DNA of 64,000 nucleotides, from contig NC_080042.1 in assembly GCF_012489685.1 (NCBI RefSeq), positions 59,625,069 to 59,689,068 on the forward strand, in the 5' to 3' direction. This DNA comes from Lotus japonicus (Eukaryota; Streptophyta; Magnoliopsida; Fabales; Fabaceae). The notes under the pieces were generated by a model that was given only the letters and a program-made list of their open reading frames with translations, had not been told where the DNA came from and searched no databases. Shown in pieces: positions 22,150-33,647 of this stretch (positions are counted from its first letter, which is position 1; every line of letters starts with the position of its first letter). The position numbers and the translations under genes were made by a program.

Positions 22150-23461
22150 TATAATTTATTGTATTGTTTATAGCTTCATTTAATAACACTTCCTTGACCA
22201 AAAATACACACTGAAAATCTTGATCCAGGTGCTCATGTATCAATGTTTAGTAATAATCTTTGTCAGCAGGTTGTAATAAATAATAGTTTTTTTCTCAGCT
22301 CAAGTTTCTGACTAAGACGTGTCTTGAATACTTGCTCAGGACTAAATGGATATAGATGAACTGTTATATCCATGCTTGATTTTATATAAAAATATATTTT
22401 AATTTTTAGAGTTTACTGTTCAAGCACCGTTGATGTAAAACAGTTTTACACCGATTCTCACCCCTTCTGGCGAAGCATCCAATTCCGCCCCTCCATCCTC
22501 GTCTGCCACGATCTCCTTCAACACCAGATCCACCTTTGTACATCTACCTTGGTCATCCTTTCACGCGGGTTGTGATGCCCTGAATAGTCCACGTGGTGTA
22601 ATTTGAACTTGTGATTAATTTGACTGACATTGAAATCTTATGTTGGCTCATTAATTATATTGATACGATATTTTATTATGATTGGTGCATTATGATTTAT
22701 CAAAGCAAATATGGTGATGACTAGCATCATTTGTTAACAATTTTTAGTACCCTAAATCGGTGTTCTCGAGTAGGCCACACACTATCTATAATTTGAAGAT
22801 ACTAGCATAGTAACTTCAAGTTATGGGTGTTTGGCATGATCGAGAACTATCACTTTAGAGCCTTGTAAATTGTGATCAAGTGATGTATGACATCATCATT
22901 TGGGCATTGACAGGAGATACTACGTAGAGTCGGTTGTAGCAACCAACTCTAGCTAGTGTTGGCCTATACAACAAACTAAAAAGGTTAGGGGTTTGCATCT
23001 ATCAATGTCTCCGACTGGTTTGCGTTGGCTAGAGTCAGCTTGGCCGATTGTATGGTTAGCGTCGACCTCCTTGTCCGACTCCACGCGTTAGCTTCAACCC
23101 TTTAGCGTCCGATCCGATATCACTGCTTATGACACTAGATAGGTTGTAGTGTCGGTTTTTCACTTATTAGTGTCAGTTTCTAGTCAATGCTATTCAGTTT
23201 TTTTTAGTGTTAATTGTTAAGTGTTATTTTTCATTGACGTGACGCTAAAATTAGCTTTTCTGGTGCTGCTTATCATGTACTAAAAGAAGAAGGCCGTAGA
23301 GATTCAAATATAATACTATTAGAAAATATGCCATTATTTATTTTAACCAAGGAACCCAAACTCTTAGGATCCCCATAATTATTTAATCAACATCATTGTT
23401 ATGAAGAAAATACACTTATTCATACATAGTTTTTTTTTATGTTATTAAGGAATTAATTTCA
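22150..23461. other. Spacer with possible CACTA-like subterminal repeats
   Basis: No gene seen. Between about 22920 and 23260 short phrases such as AGAGTCGG, GTGTCGG and AGCGTC recur in both orientations, like the subterminal motifs of CACTA elements. The terminal CACTA sequence and 3-bp target duplication could not be placed, so no element is called. Confidence 0.35.
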
Positions 23462-24112
23462 TCATGCTTGTTGGAATTTGACTTTGATTGGAACATCACT
23501 GAGAGCCAGACGCATGTTCCTCCCCTTCTCATCCTTAAACACCCCAACATCCTTGCACAAATGCTTCAAAGATTTCACCACGCTAGGACAATAGACCAAC
23601 TTGTAAGCACCATCATACTTCTCAATCTTGAACCAGTTGTTAATGGTTTTCCAACCTGGGTTACCAACAACACCACCAGTGGTCAAAAACCACTGTCTCA
23701 TAGAACCATCAAAATGATCAAGCTTCAACACTGTGGATTGGCGAGGACAACTCGTGTGAGTGGAGAATTTGATGTTCAAATCAGTAGAGACACGAATAAC
23801 ACCTTTCTTTGGATTAACAGGGGTGAATGTCACTGGAATGCCGCGAGATCGGTCCACAACCACGGCGTCAAGAGGGCAAGCTTCTCCAATGCCTGCAAGA
23901 CCAAGGCTAGCACCACTTATACAGTGTCCTCTATTAGGCGCACATCGAACAAAAGGCATGATTGGAAGTATATAGTAATTGACATTAGCTCGGAGCATCT
24001 TCCCTGATGTGTCTACAACTTGCTCAGGTGAAGCTTCAGCTGCTCCAAGAAGTGCTTGTTGTGAGATCAAGGTGAAGAGAAGAACAAGTGCTACTAGCAT
24101 TGAGAGCTTCAT
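23462..24112 (-). CDS. Kunitz-type protease inhibitor, copy 7
   Basis: A 216-residue single-exon inhibitor starting MKLSMLVALVLLFTL. Signature: VVDTSGKMLRANVNYYILP. It has the N-terminal cysteine pair (VRCAPNRGHCISG) and the reduced C-terminal loop (YCPSVVKSLKHLCKD), so it groups with the copies at 19618 and 32020. VLKLDHFD replaces the usual VWKLD, losing a Trp conserved in the other copies. The TATA-like sequence near 24177-24184 sits about 65-70 bases upstream. Expected role is inhibition of digestive or endogenous proteases; not shown by sequence. Confidence 0.92.
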   Translation of the reverse strand: MKLSMLVALVLLFTLISQQALLGAAEASPEQVVDTSGKMLRANVNYYILPIMPFVRCAPNRGHCISGASLGLAGIGEACPLDAVVVDRSRGIPVTFTPVNPKKGVIRVSTDLNIKFSTHTSCPRQSTVLKLDHFDGSMRQWFLTTGGVVGNPGWKTINNWFKIEKYDGAYKLVYCPSVVKSLKHLCKDVGVFKDEKGRNMRLALSDVPIKVKFQQA

Positions 24113-24598
24113 TGTTTTGTATGCTTTTAGTAATTTGATTTGTTGATGGATGAAGCTTAGGGAAGTTGAGGAGCATCAATTTATAATAAAGGATGCTACA
24201 CTTCTTGTCTATGGGTTGGTCAATGATTTGATGATACAATTGGCCATCGAGCCAATGTAATTGGAATTCCAATTAGAACTTTCACACAGGTCCCAAGGTG
24301 TTGAATGTTCATATTTTCGTTGCTGTTTTTCTTTTCCAGGGATTGCAAAGTGTATTGTTTTGTGATATTTTTGTTAAATATTATTCTGTCCATCTTCCTT
24401 AATTTACTTGTTCTTATATTCAGTATTTTGATTCATTTACACTTTATTTTATCATACATCTTCTATCTACTCATTTTCTTTCTTTAATCTATCTCTCAAT
24501 TCTCACTCATTTTTTTCTTTCTCTCTCGAGTGTAATAGCATCAAATCAATAATTTTAAGAGAGTTGCTAACTAACACATTGCTTAATGAAAGTTTGCT
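24113..24598. other. Upstream spacer of Kunitz copy 7
   Basis: AT- and pyrimidine-rich DNA including the promoter of the minus-strand gene. The short plus-strand ORF rich in Phe and Leu is low-complexity and not called. Confidence 0.45.
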
Positions 24599-24607
24599 TA
24601 AATATTT

Positions 24608-25902
24608 GGCTTAATTGTACTTTTCGTCCCAGATGTTTGGTCGTTGTGCAATTTTGGTCCCTTTTGTTCTAGTTGCGCAATTTTGGTCCCCTTTAGATTA
24701 ACTTGTTGCAATTGGGACCTTCCGTCAAAGGTTAACAGAATGAGCTTACATGGAGCTTATCAACAAGGTGACTCAGACAAAATTTGCCACTAGGCAGCCA
24801 CATCATTAAATTGAAAAAACAAATTAATAGTTTACAAATTTTATTTAACCTAAATCATATTTAAGGTTAATTAAATTAAAAAAAATTAATTAAAACAATC
24901 ATCATCATCATCGACAACACCATCTTCCTCCCCTAGCCACTGCCGTAGCCACCAAACCCAGAAATCAAAACGTGAACCAATTTCTCCTCCCCTAGCCACT
25001 GCCGTCAACCCCACCAAACCCAGAAATCATAGCCAAGATTCCACATTTCCCTTTCTTGGAATCGATCCTTGCAAGGCCACACCCACAAAACAGATTTCCT
25101 TCAGCCAAAACCACTGCACCACCACCACAAACAACCTGACCAATTTCAGAATCCATAACAAATTTTCGGAACCAGAATCAGAAGGGGAGAACAATTTTAG
25201 AACCCATAACAAATTTTTAGAATCAAAATGGGAGAACAGTTTCAAAACCCATAAAGAGGAAAGGGATTTTAGAGAAATCCCCAGAATCAGAAACCTCCAT
25301 GGCCACGATCGGGTGCTCCCAGATCGGGACCGGAGCCACCGCAAGAAACCTCCACCTCCTTTCGTTGCAGAGCGTTGACGTCAAGTCACCGGAGCCAAAA
25401 CCCCGATTCTAATATCATCCCACCGACATCAAATCCCAGAATAAAAAATCCAGGAGGTTCGAATTCATCTCCTTCCATGGCTGATCTGAATGTTGGGTCA
25501 GTGGGGGAGTGTCGTTGGTGGGGTTGAAAAGGGTGAGTGGGATTGTTGGGTGATGGTGTTGTCGATGATAATTATTGAAGATAATAGAAAATTATGAATT
25601 AGAAAAAAAAATATGTTTTTATTTAAAAAAGTTTTCTTTTCTTTTCTTTTTATTTTTGAATTACATAGTGGTGCAATTAGCACAAAGAGGGGTGTAGCTA
25701 GAAGAAAAGATGATGCAATAGGTGAGGGGGTGTGAATAGTAGTTCCAAATAGACTAGCGTCGTTTATTTTTTACGGTCAATTGACGGTAAGACTAAAATT
25801 GCACCTTCACAAAATAAAGGGGACCAAAATCGCGCAATTAGAGCAAAAGGGACCAAAATTGCACAACGACCAAACATCAGGGACGAAAAGTGCAATTAAG
25901 CC
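24608..25902. mobile_element. Mutator-like element (possible Pack-MULE), 1295 bp
   Basis: The ends are about 105-bp inverted repeats beginning GGCTTAATTG, with repeated phrases such as GCAATTTTGGTCCC. They are flanked by a perfect 9-bp target duplication, TAAATATTT (24599-24607 and 25903-25911). No transposase is present. The interior has a partly repeated CCTCCCCTAGCCACTGCCGT phrase (about 24928 and 24988) and a GC-richer stretch that could be a captured host fragment, but no protein domain was recognised. Confidence 0.88.
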
Positions 25903-26034
25903 TAAATATTTTTTGGTCCTTGGAATATACCTTGTTTCTGATTTTAGTCATTTAAAAATTATTTATATGTTTTTCATCCTTAACGTTAACTTTTCCGCCC
26001 AAAACAAACGGAAGTCCATGTCAGCACTAGGCGT

Positions 26035-26445
26035 GGTATGTTTTTAGTCCCTGAAATTTACCTTGTTTTTTCTTTTAGTTCTTGCAAATTTTATTTTTTG
26101 TTTTTCAGGGAAAATTCAAGGGACCAATTTCAAAGTTCAAACCCTCAAATTCTTCCTTTTAGTGTGCAACAACCTATCATCATCACCAAGCGTCGAAGAA
26201 GCTTCCTTGAAGTCCCTTAGAGGTGAATTGGGACGCACCTAGGCGGAGGAGAAGCGACAACGACATCTCTGCCTGAGAGAGGTTAAGGTTTTGTTGATTG
26301 GGATGAAAACAAAATCGCTGGTGGAATGAAGAGACCGAAAAGTAAAAATGGTGTTTTCAACAAATTTGAAATCAAGGATACCTAAGATAAATTGCATGGA
26401 CTAAAATAAAAAATAAGATATATTTCAAGGATAAAAACATGCCTT
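26035..26445. mobile_element. Small inverted-repeat element
   Basis: The left end (ATGTTTTTAGTCCCTGAAAT) and the right end are diverged inverted copies over about 65 bp. The ends were not resolved to the base and no target duplication was confirmed. Non-coding. Confidence 0.45.
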
Positions 26446-26572
26446 GTCTAATATGCTAACATGGACTTCCATTTATTTTATCTCACGTTTCATTTACAAA
26501 TCCTCCTCAATATGCCAACTTGGAGTTCCAACCCAGCCGCCGGCCGACGCCTAGCCACTTGCAAGCTCCAGC

Positions 26573-26637
26573 CTTCTTCTTCTTCTTCTTCTTCTTCTCC
26601 TCCTCCTCCTCCTCCTCCTCCTCCTCCTTCTTCTTCA
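26573..26637. repeat. Compound microsatellite (TTC)n(TCC)n(TTC)n
   Basis: About 65 bases of pure pyrimidine trinucleotide repeats, TTC units then TCC units then TTC again. The predicted poly-Ser and poly-Pro ORFs across it are artefacts of the repeat. Confidence 0.95.
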
Positions 26638-28894
26638 ATGTAGCGACCATCCCGCTATGCAATATACCTCTATGGCATTTCTTGAGTCTCTATCCGGGAA
26701 TGACAACCCTGATATGGACTTTTGTAAGTGTATTTAGCCCAAGAGTGAAAATTCGTCAAGTTGAAGTGAGATGAGAACTTAAATTGTGACTCACACTCAC
26801 ATGAGTAACGCAGACCAAGAAAAAGGCATTTAAACTATTTTCAAAGGTGAAACTAATCATGAATCTCGTTAATGAACAGAGGCTGAGAGACCATGTGATC
26901 TCCACACCCATGTTCCACAACCCCATTCCTTCTTTATCTCCACACCCATGTTATGTTCCACAACCCCATTTTCATGCACATCCGTGGCACTTCCTTCCTC
27001 ATAAAAAACTAGGCTCATCACATAATGGAAATTGTACATTAACTCAAAACCCAATGGACTTAAACCATCATTTCATCAAACAAGTAATGTGCAAATTAAA
27101 TAGCTCAGAGAAAACCCAACATGAACAAACATTACTTAATAAACACAAGCAATTCTTTATGATCCAATAATTCCTAATGAAAAGAGCTCTTAGATTACCT
27201 AAGAACAAAAAGAGCTCTTGTGAGATTAGATTACCGGTTCAGTTTTTATTTTCTAACAGAAATAGTAAGAGGATAAGCTATGAACTAACTGCCAAAGGGT
27301 CTATGAACGAGGATGGCGTGACGGGAACTGACGGCGATGGTGTGCGACGAGTGAAACAATGGTTCGGCTGCTGGCGGCGCGGCAGGATGTTGGGGGGGGG
27401 TTCGAGATGCTAACGGTGGACGACGATGGATCGGTGGTGGCACAAGATGCCGAAGGAGAATGACAAGGGTGTGCGAGTGGCAGATGATTGAAGAGGGAGT
27501 AAAAAAGCTATATTTATTTATTTAAATATGATTACCGGGTATGTTATTCCTGGGTAAATTACTAAATTATATAAATGTGTTTGGTAAGTATTTAGTATTC
27601 CCGGGAACATTTTAAAATTTTCTTAATTTAAAAATTAAAAAAACTTAAAAATAGAGGAAAAAAATGATAAATTGTGGGAGAACTGAGAAGTTACATTCAT
27701 CTTTCCCATAGAAATGTAAGATTCCCAACCTTTTTCATGGAAATCAATATAAAAGAAACCATGGGAATTGTGGAAGTTATTTTATTCCCGGGAATGATTG
27801 ATACCCATGAATCATAGTTTCCAATCTTGTAACAAACACAAGAATGTTCATTCCCAACCTTCATATTCCCGGGAATCTTTTTTCAAATTTTGAAACAAAC
27901 ACATCCAAAGTAATGACATTAGAAGCCATGTAATAAAATGGTAAGGGTGGAATTTTAAAAAATATAGACCAAAAATAAATATTAAAGAATAAAATTAAAA
28001 AATAATCTTAATTACATTTTAAAAATTTACCACATTACTATCTAGATTTATAAAATAATCTAGCTAAATTAAGTAAAAAATTGTCTCTCCCACATATTTA
28101 AAATTTGATTTGATCGGTTGACGTTGCACACCACGTACACCACTCTTGTGCGGCGATGATTCACATGATTCAAGAACTGATGAGAAGGGCTTGGGTTGTG
28201 AGAGTGACGTATATCAAGCGCGAGGGAAATTAAGTTGCCGATGTGAGCTGGTTTGGCTCGGGGAGAAGCAAGGACACTGTTTTTCACAAAACCTCCTGGA
28301 GAATGTGCATTGGTTCTCTTCTCGGATATACGTGGGATTGGGTTCACTAGAGGCTTTGATAGCTAGTTTTGGGATCTAAGCCCGCCTTGTAACAAAAAAT
28401 AAAAAAACACATAAAAATGTAAAAGAGCCTATGCTGGATTTTTATAGCGGTTTTATTAGCTTGTTTCACGAATGGGATAAGGACTAGAATTTTTGAACAG
28501 AAAAAGAAAAATTTCTAATCCTTATCTCATTCTAGAATTACTACTACAGAAGCGGGATAAAAAGAATAAAACTTATATCAAGTTTCTTACAACTTATATC
28601 AAGTTTCTTACCTCTATTCCATCAAGTTTATGTGTAATTTTTTAAATTTTGATAATAAATTCTTAATAAATAACATTTATTTTTAGAAATAGTTGCACAT
28701 GTGTAATCACATAATTGGTAAACTTGAAGAAATGGATTTAAGTAACTTGATGTATGTTAGAAAAATATATAGCTAATTAACACAGTGCTTGGAATCTCAA
28801 CTTTCTCAACAATTACTCTTTTTGTAAAGTGTTTTGATCAGGTTATAACAAGGGAAACAACTCAAAATGAAAATCCATGACTAGAAGAAACAAA

Positions 28895-30190
28895 GGTAGC
28901 GTTTGGTGACGGAACATGACAGAACGGAACGGGACAAAATAGGATGGAACAGGACAATAATGTTCTATGTGTTGTGTTTGGTAACTCAAAGTCAATATAT
29001 AACCCTGCATGTTTAATATTTGATTGAGGAAAACAAATTGAACTCAATTGAACATTTTGCATAAAAACCGTTTGTTATTGCTTACTTCATGAAATAATCA
29101 CTTATTTATTTAAAATAATAAGTTAATAACTTATATATTGTTTAAGTTATTTCAGTATGCTATTGAAAAAAACAAAAACCTAATTATCTATTTAAGCTAT
29201 TTTAAGTGCGTTTGTTTAGATTAAAAAATATTGATTTTTAACTATAATTTTTTTTAAGAGATTTTGAGAAAAGCATAAGTTGATTCGTGTTTGACTACTC
29301 TAATTAAAATCACTTTTTTTTATCTTCCCTCATTTATCATCATAGATTTTCATGTAACAAAAATCATAATAGATTTTCATTATAAGTTAAAGTAACTGTT
29401 TCAAATAATTTGTTTTCAGTTTCATCTGAAACAAACACAAAAAGTGATTTTTTGATTAAAAAGTGATTTTTCCAAAATAAATTGAATTAAACGCACTCTA
29501 ATTGGCTCGTTTATCATTACTTACAAAAACAGATTTTACTTTTGAAAAAATAATTGATTTTATTTTAATTAAGTTGATTCGTGTTTGACTAGTCTAATTA
29601 AAATAACTTTTTTATCTTCTCTCATCTATCATCATAGGTTTTCATGATAAGCTAAAGTAACTGTTTCAAATAATCTGTTTTCAGCTTCAGCTGAAACAAA
29701 CACAAAAAGTGATATTTGATTAAAAAAGTGATTTTTTGATTTTAAAAGTGATTTTTTGATTAAAAAGTGATTTTTCAAAAATAAGTTGAATCAAACGCAC
29801 TCTAATTGGCTCGTTTATCATTGCTTACAAAAAGTGATTTTACTTTTGTAAAAAATAATTAATTTTATTTTAAGTGATTTTTTTGAAAAAGTAGATTTTC
29901 ATTTAACTTTGTCTACAAATATAATAAATGCTTTCAATTTTATAAGTGATTTTAAACTGTTTAGATACATAAAATTTCAAATATAAATTATGGGTATTTT
30001 TGAACTTGCAAAAGCTTTAAGAGAGTGTTCCGTTCCGTTCCCTTCCGTTCCACCCTTTTCTAGGGAACCAAAGTGTCCTGTTCCTGGAGCATTTTGTCCC
30101 GTTCCGTTCCATCTTAAAAACACGACAAACACAGAACGGAACCCATATGTCATGTTCCGTTCCCTTCCCACCTGTCTACCAAACGCTACC
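28895..30190. mobile_element. TIR DNA transposon, non-autonomous, 1296 bp
   Basis: Both ends read GGTAGCGTTTGGT inward, followed by related GGAACGG-rich sequence. AAA flanks both sides (28892-28894 and 30191-30193). The duplicate block at 17240-17250 shows the empty site, which confirms an insertion. The interior holds two imperfect direct copies of about 300 bp (about 29270-29510 and 29570-29810), AT-rich and non-coding. Ends and a 3-bp duplication suggest a PIF/Harbinger-type element, although AAA is not the usual TWA target. Confidence 0.75.
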
Positions 30191-30333
30191 AAAGTTTATT
30201 TCATTTTATTCATATCTTAGCAAGGAAACCCAACTTGAGGGACACTCATTATTCATAAACATACTTTAGGGAAATTAATTAAATACACTTATTTATAGTA
30301 ATATTTTGTGCATGATTTGATGATGATCTTCGA

Positions 30334-30966
30334 TTAGGCCTTTACGAATTTCACTTGGAAGGGAACATAACTTAGAGCTAGACGTCGATTTCCATTCTTA
30401 TCCACAGCCATCCCAAGATCCTTGCACTGATGCTTGCAAGATATGCAAACACGAGGACAATACACTAGTTTATAAGCTGCAGCATATTTCTCAATCTTGA
30501 ACCAGTTATCAAGACTTTCTGCACCTGGTTTTCCCACAAATCCATCAGTGGTCACAACAGACTCTCCCTCAACACTATAATAATCAAGCTTCCACACAGG
30601 AGAGTGATAGGGACAGGTAGCATTAGGAGCAAACATGACATTGAGGTCCGTAGAGACGCGAACAACGCCCTTTTTCGTGTTAAGAGGTGTGAACCTTAAT
30701 GGCGAGCTGTGGTAGCGGTTCACAACCACGACATCAAGAGGGCATTTTTCGCCTATGCTTGAGAGGGCAAGGCCTTCGGGACTTTTACTATTGGTGTAGG
30801 GCATGGTTAGAAGAACATTGTAATAGGCACCAGCTATGAGCTTCTTGCCTGTGATGTCAACAACTTGCTCAGGTGAAGCTTCTGCTGCTCCAAGCAGTGG
30901 TTGTTGTGATATCAAGGCAAAGAGAAGTAAAAATGCCAGCAACATGGTATTCATTGTTTTGTACAT
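30334..30966 (-). CDS. Kunitz-type protease inhibitor, copy 8 (duplicate of copy 4)
   Basis: A 210-residue single-exon inhibitor, the block-B partner of 17368-18000 and nearly identical to it. The start may be Met1 (30966) or Met5 (30954). Signature: VVDITGKKLIAGAYYNVL. It has only six cysteines (EKCPLD, NATCPYH, YCPRVCISCKHQC). The three extra cysteines of copy 4 are replaced by Ser or Tyr here (YTNSKSP; LDYYSVEGESVV). A TATA-like TATAAATTG lies near 31045. Divergently paired with 32020-32667. Confidence 0.92.
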   Translation of the reverse strand: MYKTMNTMLLAFLLLFALISQQPLLGAAEASPEQVVDITGKKLIAGAYYNVLLTMPYTNSKSPEGLALSSIGEKCPLDVVVVNRYHSSPLRFTPLNTKKGVVRVSTDLNVMFAPNATCPYHSPVWKLDYYSVEGESVVTTDGFVGKPGAESLDNWFKIEKYAAAYKLVYCPRVCISCKHQCKDLGMAVDKNGNRRLALSYVPFQVKFVKA

Positions 30967-31941
30967 GTGCTTTAATTAATCAAGTAATTTCTATTTTGAT
31001 TACTTGTGGATGCAGCTTATGGGAGTTGAAGGAAGCAATGCATCAATTTATAGAGGGCCATGTGGTCCTTATCTATTGGATTAATGATAAATATATGCAT
31101 CTACATGCATCTTTGATGTCATTGATTTGAACAATACAATTGATCCCAAATTTTCAGCGTATAAGGAACTCAATTTGAAAATGAAGAGGTGGGTGTATAT
31201 ATTTCAAGATTTTCTGCTGTTAATAGTTGCAGTTTATCTCAAATCATATCTGGGTACTTACAAATTGGTGGGTTGTACGTCATGGTCAATGGTCCAAGAT
31301 ATCTTCTATATAGTATATGTAAGGATCTCAGTTGAGTGTAATAAGAATAGACTTTCATCCTCATCCATAGGAGGTTTGTTCACATTTTATACTTCCTGAT
31401 GCTTAAAGGAAATAAAAATGTACACTTGAACTAACCAGTACGCGGTCTATAAGGAACTCAATTTGAAAACAGAGAAGGGGGTTATATATTTCAATGTTTT
31501 CTGCTGTTATTTTTTAGAGATTAATAGCAGTAGTTCATCTCAAATCAAGTAGCTAGATCTGAATCTCTGAAACAATTCATGAGGAAGAAACAGATTAATT
31601 TTAGCACATAGTATTTTACCTACTTCTTAATTATGAAATAGTAATTTAAATCAGGAAACAAAACGTTGCAAGAGTCAACAAGAAAATATTTGTTAATTCT
31701 CTCTGCAAAACCTAGTTTAACCTGGAAAACTGGCTCCTGCTGGTTCAAAAACAAAAAGCCAAGACCACAATTAGAGAACACTGATGCCAATAAACTGTGA
31801 ATATATAGTTTGAGATATAGAATTATAAATTTAGCTACATGATTACAAAAATATTAATATAGCCAACTGTATTTGAAATCATTGATCCTAAATGTGCAAA
31901 TGTATTGATCAAAAAATAACATTAACAACCATTGTAGCAAT

Positions 31942-31949
31942 CTATAAAT
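31942..31949 (+). promoter_or_regulatory. TATA box of Kunitz copy 9
   Basis: CTATAAAT about 75 bases upstream of the ATG at 32020, at the same place as in the duplicate at 19541. Confidence 0.7.
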
Positions 31950-32019
31950 TCATGCTATTCAGCACCCTTATGCTTCATTCATCAGCAAAAATACCAAACA
32001 CCTAAGCATACACAGAACA

Positions 32020-32667
32020 ATGAAAACCAGTACATTGCTTGCATTTGTCCTTCTCTTTGCCTTCATCTCACAACAACCACTGCTTGGAGCAGCTGAAGCT
32101 TCACCTGAGCAAGTGGTTGACATCACAGGGAAGAAGCTCCGGGCCGGCACCAATTACTACATTCTTCCTGCTTCACCCTTATATAGGTGTGGACGTTATG
32201 GAAGGTGTAGAAGTGGTGAAGGCCTTTCACTTGCCAGCACTGATAAATCTTGCCCTCTTGATGTTGTGCTTGTGAGTGGACCTTATGGATACCATGGCAT
32301 CCCACTAACCTTCCGACCTGTTGACTCAAAAAAAGGCGTGATTCGTGTGTCAACGGATTTGAACATCATGTTCCAAACTGATCACACGAGTTGCGCTGAG
32401 TATTCCCCAGTTTGGAAGATTGATGCATCTAAAGGAAAGTGGTTTGTGAGCAGTGGCGGATCTGTCGGCAACCCTGGTTGGAAAACCATCTACAACTGGT
32501 TCAAAATTGAGAAGAGTAATGAGGCCTATAAGCTGGTGTACTGTCCCAATGTAGTGCAATCTTCCAAGCATCTGTGCAAGAATATTGGCCTCATTGTGGA
32601 TGATAATGGGAATAGGCGTCTGGCTCTGAGTGATGTTCCATTCAAAGTTAAGTTCCAGAAGGCCTGA
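32020..32667 (+). CDS. Kunitz-type protease inhibitor, copy 9 (duplicate of copy 5)
   Basis: A 215-residue secreted inhibitor, the block-B partner of 19618-20268. It starts MKTSTLLAFVLLFAF with a signal peptide to about residue 25. Signature: VVDITGKKLRAGTNYYILP. N-terminal cysteine pair YRCGRYGRCRSG; KSCPLDVV; TSCAEYSPVWKID; C-terminal loop YCPNVVQSSKHLCKN. Same TATA position and 3' flank as the partner, with an ATGAATAAAA poly(A) signal near 32695. Small substitutions separate the two; the predicted inhibitory loop is almost unchanged, so they may act on the same protease. Confidence 0.93.
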   Translation: MKTSTLLAFVLLFAFISQQPLLGAAEASPEQVVDITGKKLRAGTNYYILPASPLYRCGRYGRCRSGEGLSLASTDKSCPLDVVLVSGPYGYHGIPLTFRPVDSKKGVIRVSTDLNIMFQTDHTSCAEYSPVWKIDASKGKWFVSSGGSVGNPGWKTIYNWFKIEKSNEAYKLVYCPNVVQSSKHLCKNIGLIVDDNGNRRLALSDVPFKVKFQKA

Positions 32668-33200
32668 AGAACAAATTAAGCTCCCACAATATTAATGAAT
32701 AAAAAAGTTCACTAATAAATGTGACATGTTTAGTGTTTATGTTCACTCAATATTTCATTAATGTGTTATATATCTGTTTAGTGTTGATGTTCACTCAATG
32801 TTTGTAATAAAGTTCAAGTTTCGTTTACTTTGTATGTTAAAGTGTGTAAAATCTTCTTTGAGTTAAACAATACATTTCACTTTAATCCATAGTTTATACT
32901 TGTTTAAGTTGATCATGTCATGCAGTGTATCAGGTTTGATATTGTAATATTATGAAGTCAGAGTACTCTTCTTCTACCAAAGCCTTTGAAATGTTCTAAA
33001 TGCTACAATTTATTTGAAGATTTCTGCCAAAACAGTAAATCATGAAATCTGCAAATAAGTATAATCCAAAGCTTCCATGGAATCTCAGAAAAGATGATGA
33101 TTAATATTTAACATGAACTTTAAGAGATTATTATACTATTTAGTGATGCTTCTTTTTGATGCAGTTGTGAGTATAACTTCGTCCTTAAATAGATGATTTA

Positions 33201-33603
33201 TGTTAGGCCAGATAATACAATTGGGCCGTTAGTGCACAAAGAGAATGGGCCTAAGGTTTGGCACGTATATTCTAGAAGGGGAAAAGGAATCTCCAAGGAG
33301 CCACCTGTGATATGTTCCCAACAGATTGGAGAGTGAGAGAATGAGACGGTTAGTGAGCTGTTAGTGATTGTAAGAGAAATTTTATAAGAAGGCTAGGAGA
33401 GAGTTTGAGAGGCATCTTGATCATTGTATTCTGTTAGATGGATAGGAAGCTCTGAGCTTCCTATAAGGAGCATTGCTCTTGTCAGATTAGGGGTCATTCC
33501 CACTCTGTGTAAAAGCCAATTTCAATTCAATAAACAATCACAAATCATTTCCTTTTACTGCGAATTGCTTACTGTTTCATTGTTAGGAAATAGATTCCTA
33601 ACA
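33201..33603 (+). repeat. 5' LTR of the Ty3 chromovirus
   Basis: Begins TGTTAGGCC and ends CCTAACA (403 bp). Contains a poly(A) signal-like CAATAAACAATC near 33529-33540. Its first 173 bp recur at 38255-38427. Confidence 0.9.
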
Positions 33604-33647
33604 ATTTGGTCCGACCTACCGGATCATCTTCACGGGGAAACTTGTGG

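Larger units (their letters stand above)
26758..33200. repeat. Segmental duplication, copy B
   Basis: Second copy of the block at 15322-20880, in the same orientation about 11.4-13 kb downstream. Longer because of insertions: a 1296-bp TIR element at 28895-30190 and an AT-rich insert near 27530-27910 bounded by CCCGGGAAT-like phrases. It is cut on the right by the Ty3 element whose LTR starts at 33201. It carries the Kunitz genes at 30334(-) and 32020(+). Confidence 0.85.

Noticed and set aside
22920..23260. CACTA element
   Set aside because: Subterminal-like repeats are present, but neither CACTA ends nor a 3-bp target duplication nor a transposase could be found.
24305..24487. 60-codon Phe/Leu-rich plus-strand ORF
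   Set aside because: Low-complexity AT/T-rich DNA giving a membrane-like peptide by chance.
26461..26774. Poly-Ser/Pro/Phe ORFs
   Set aside because: Translation of the TTC/TCC microsatellite.
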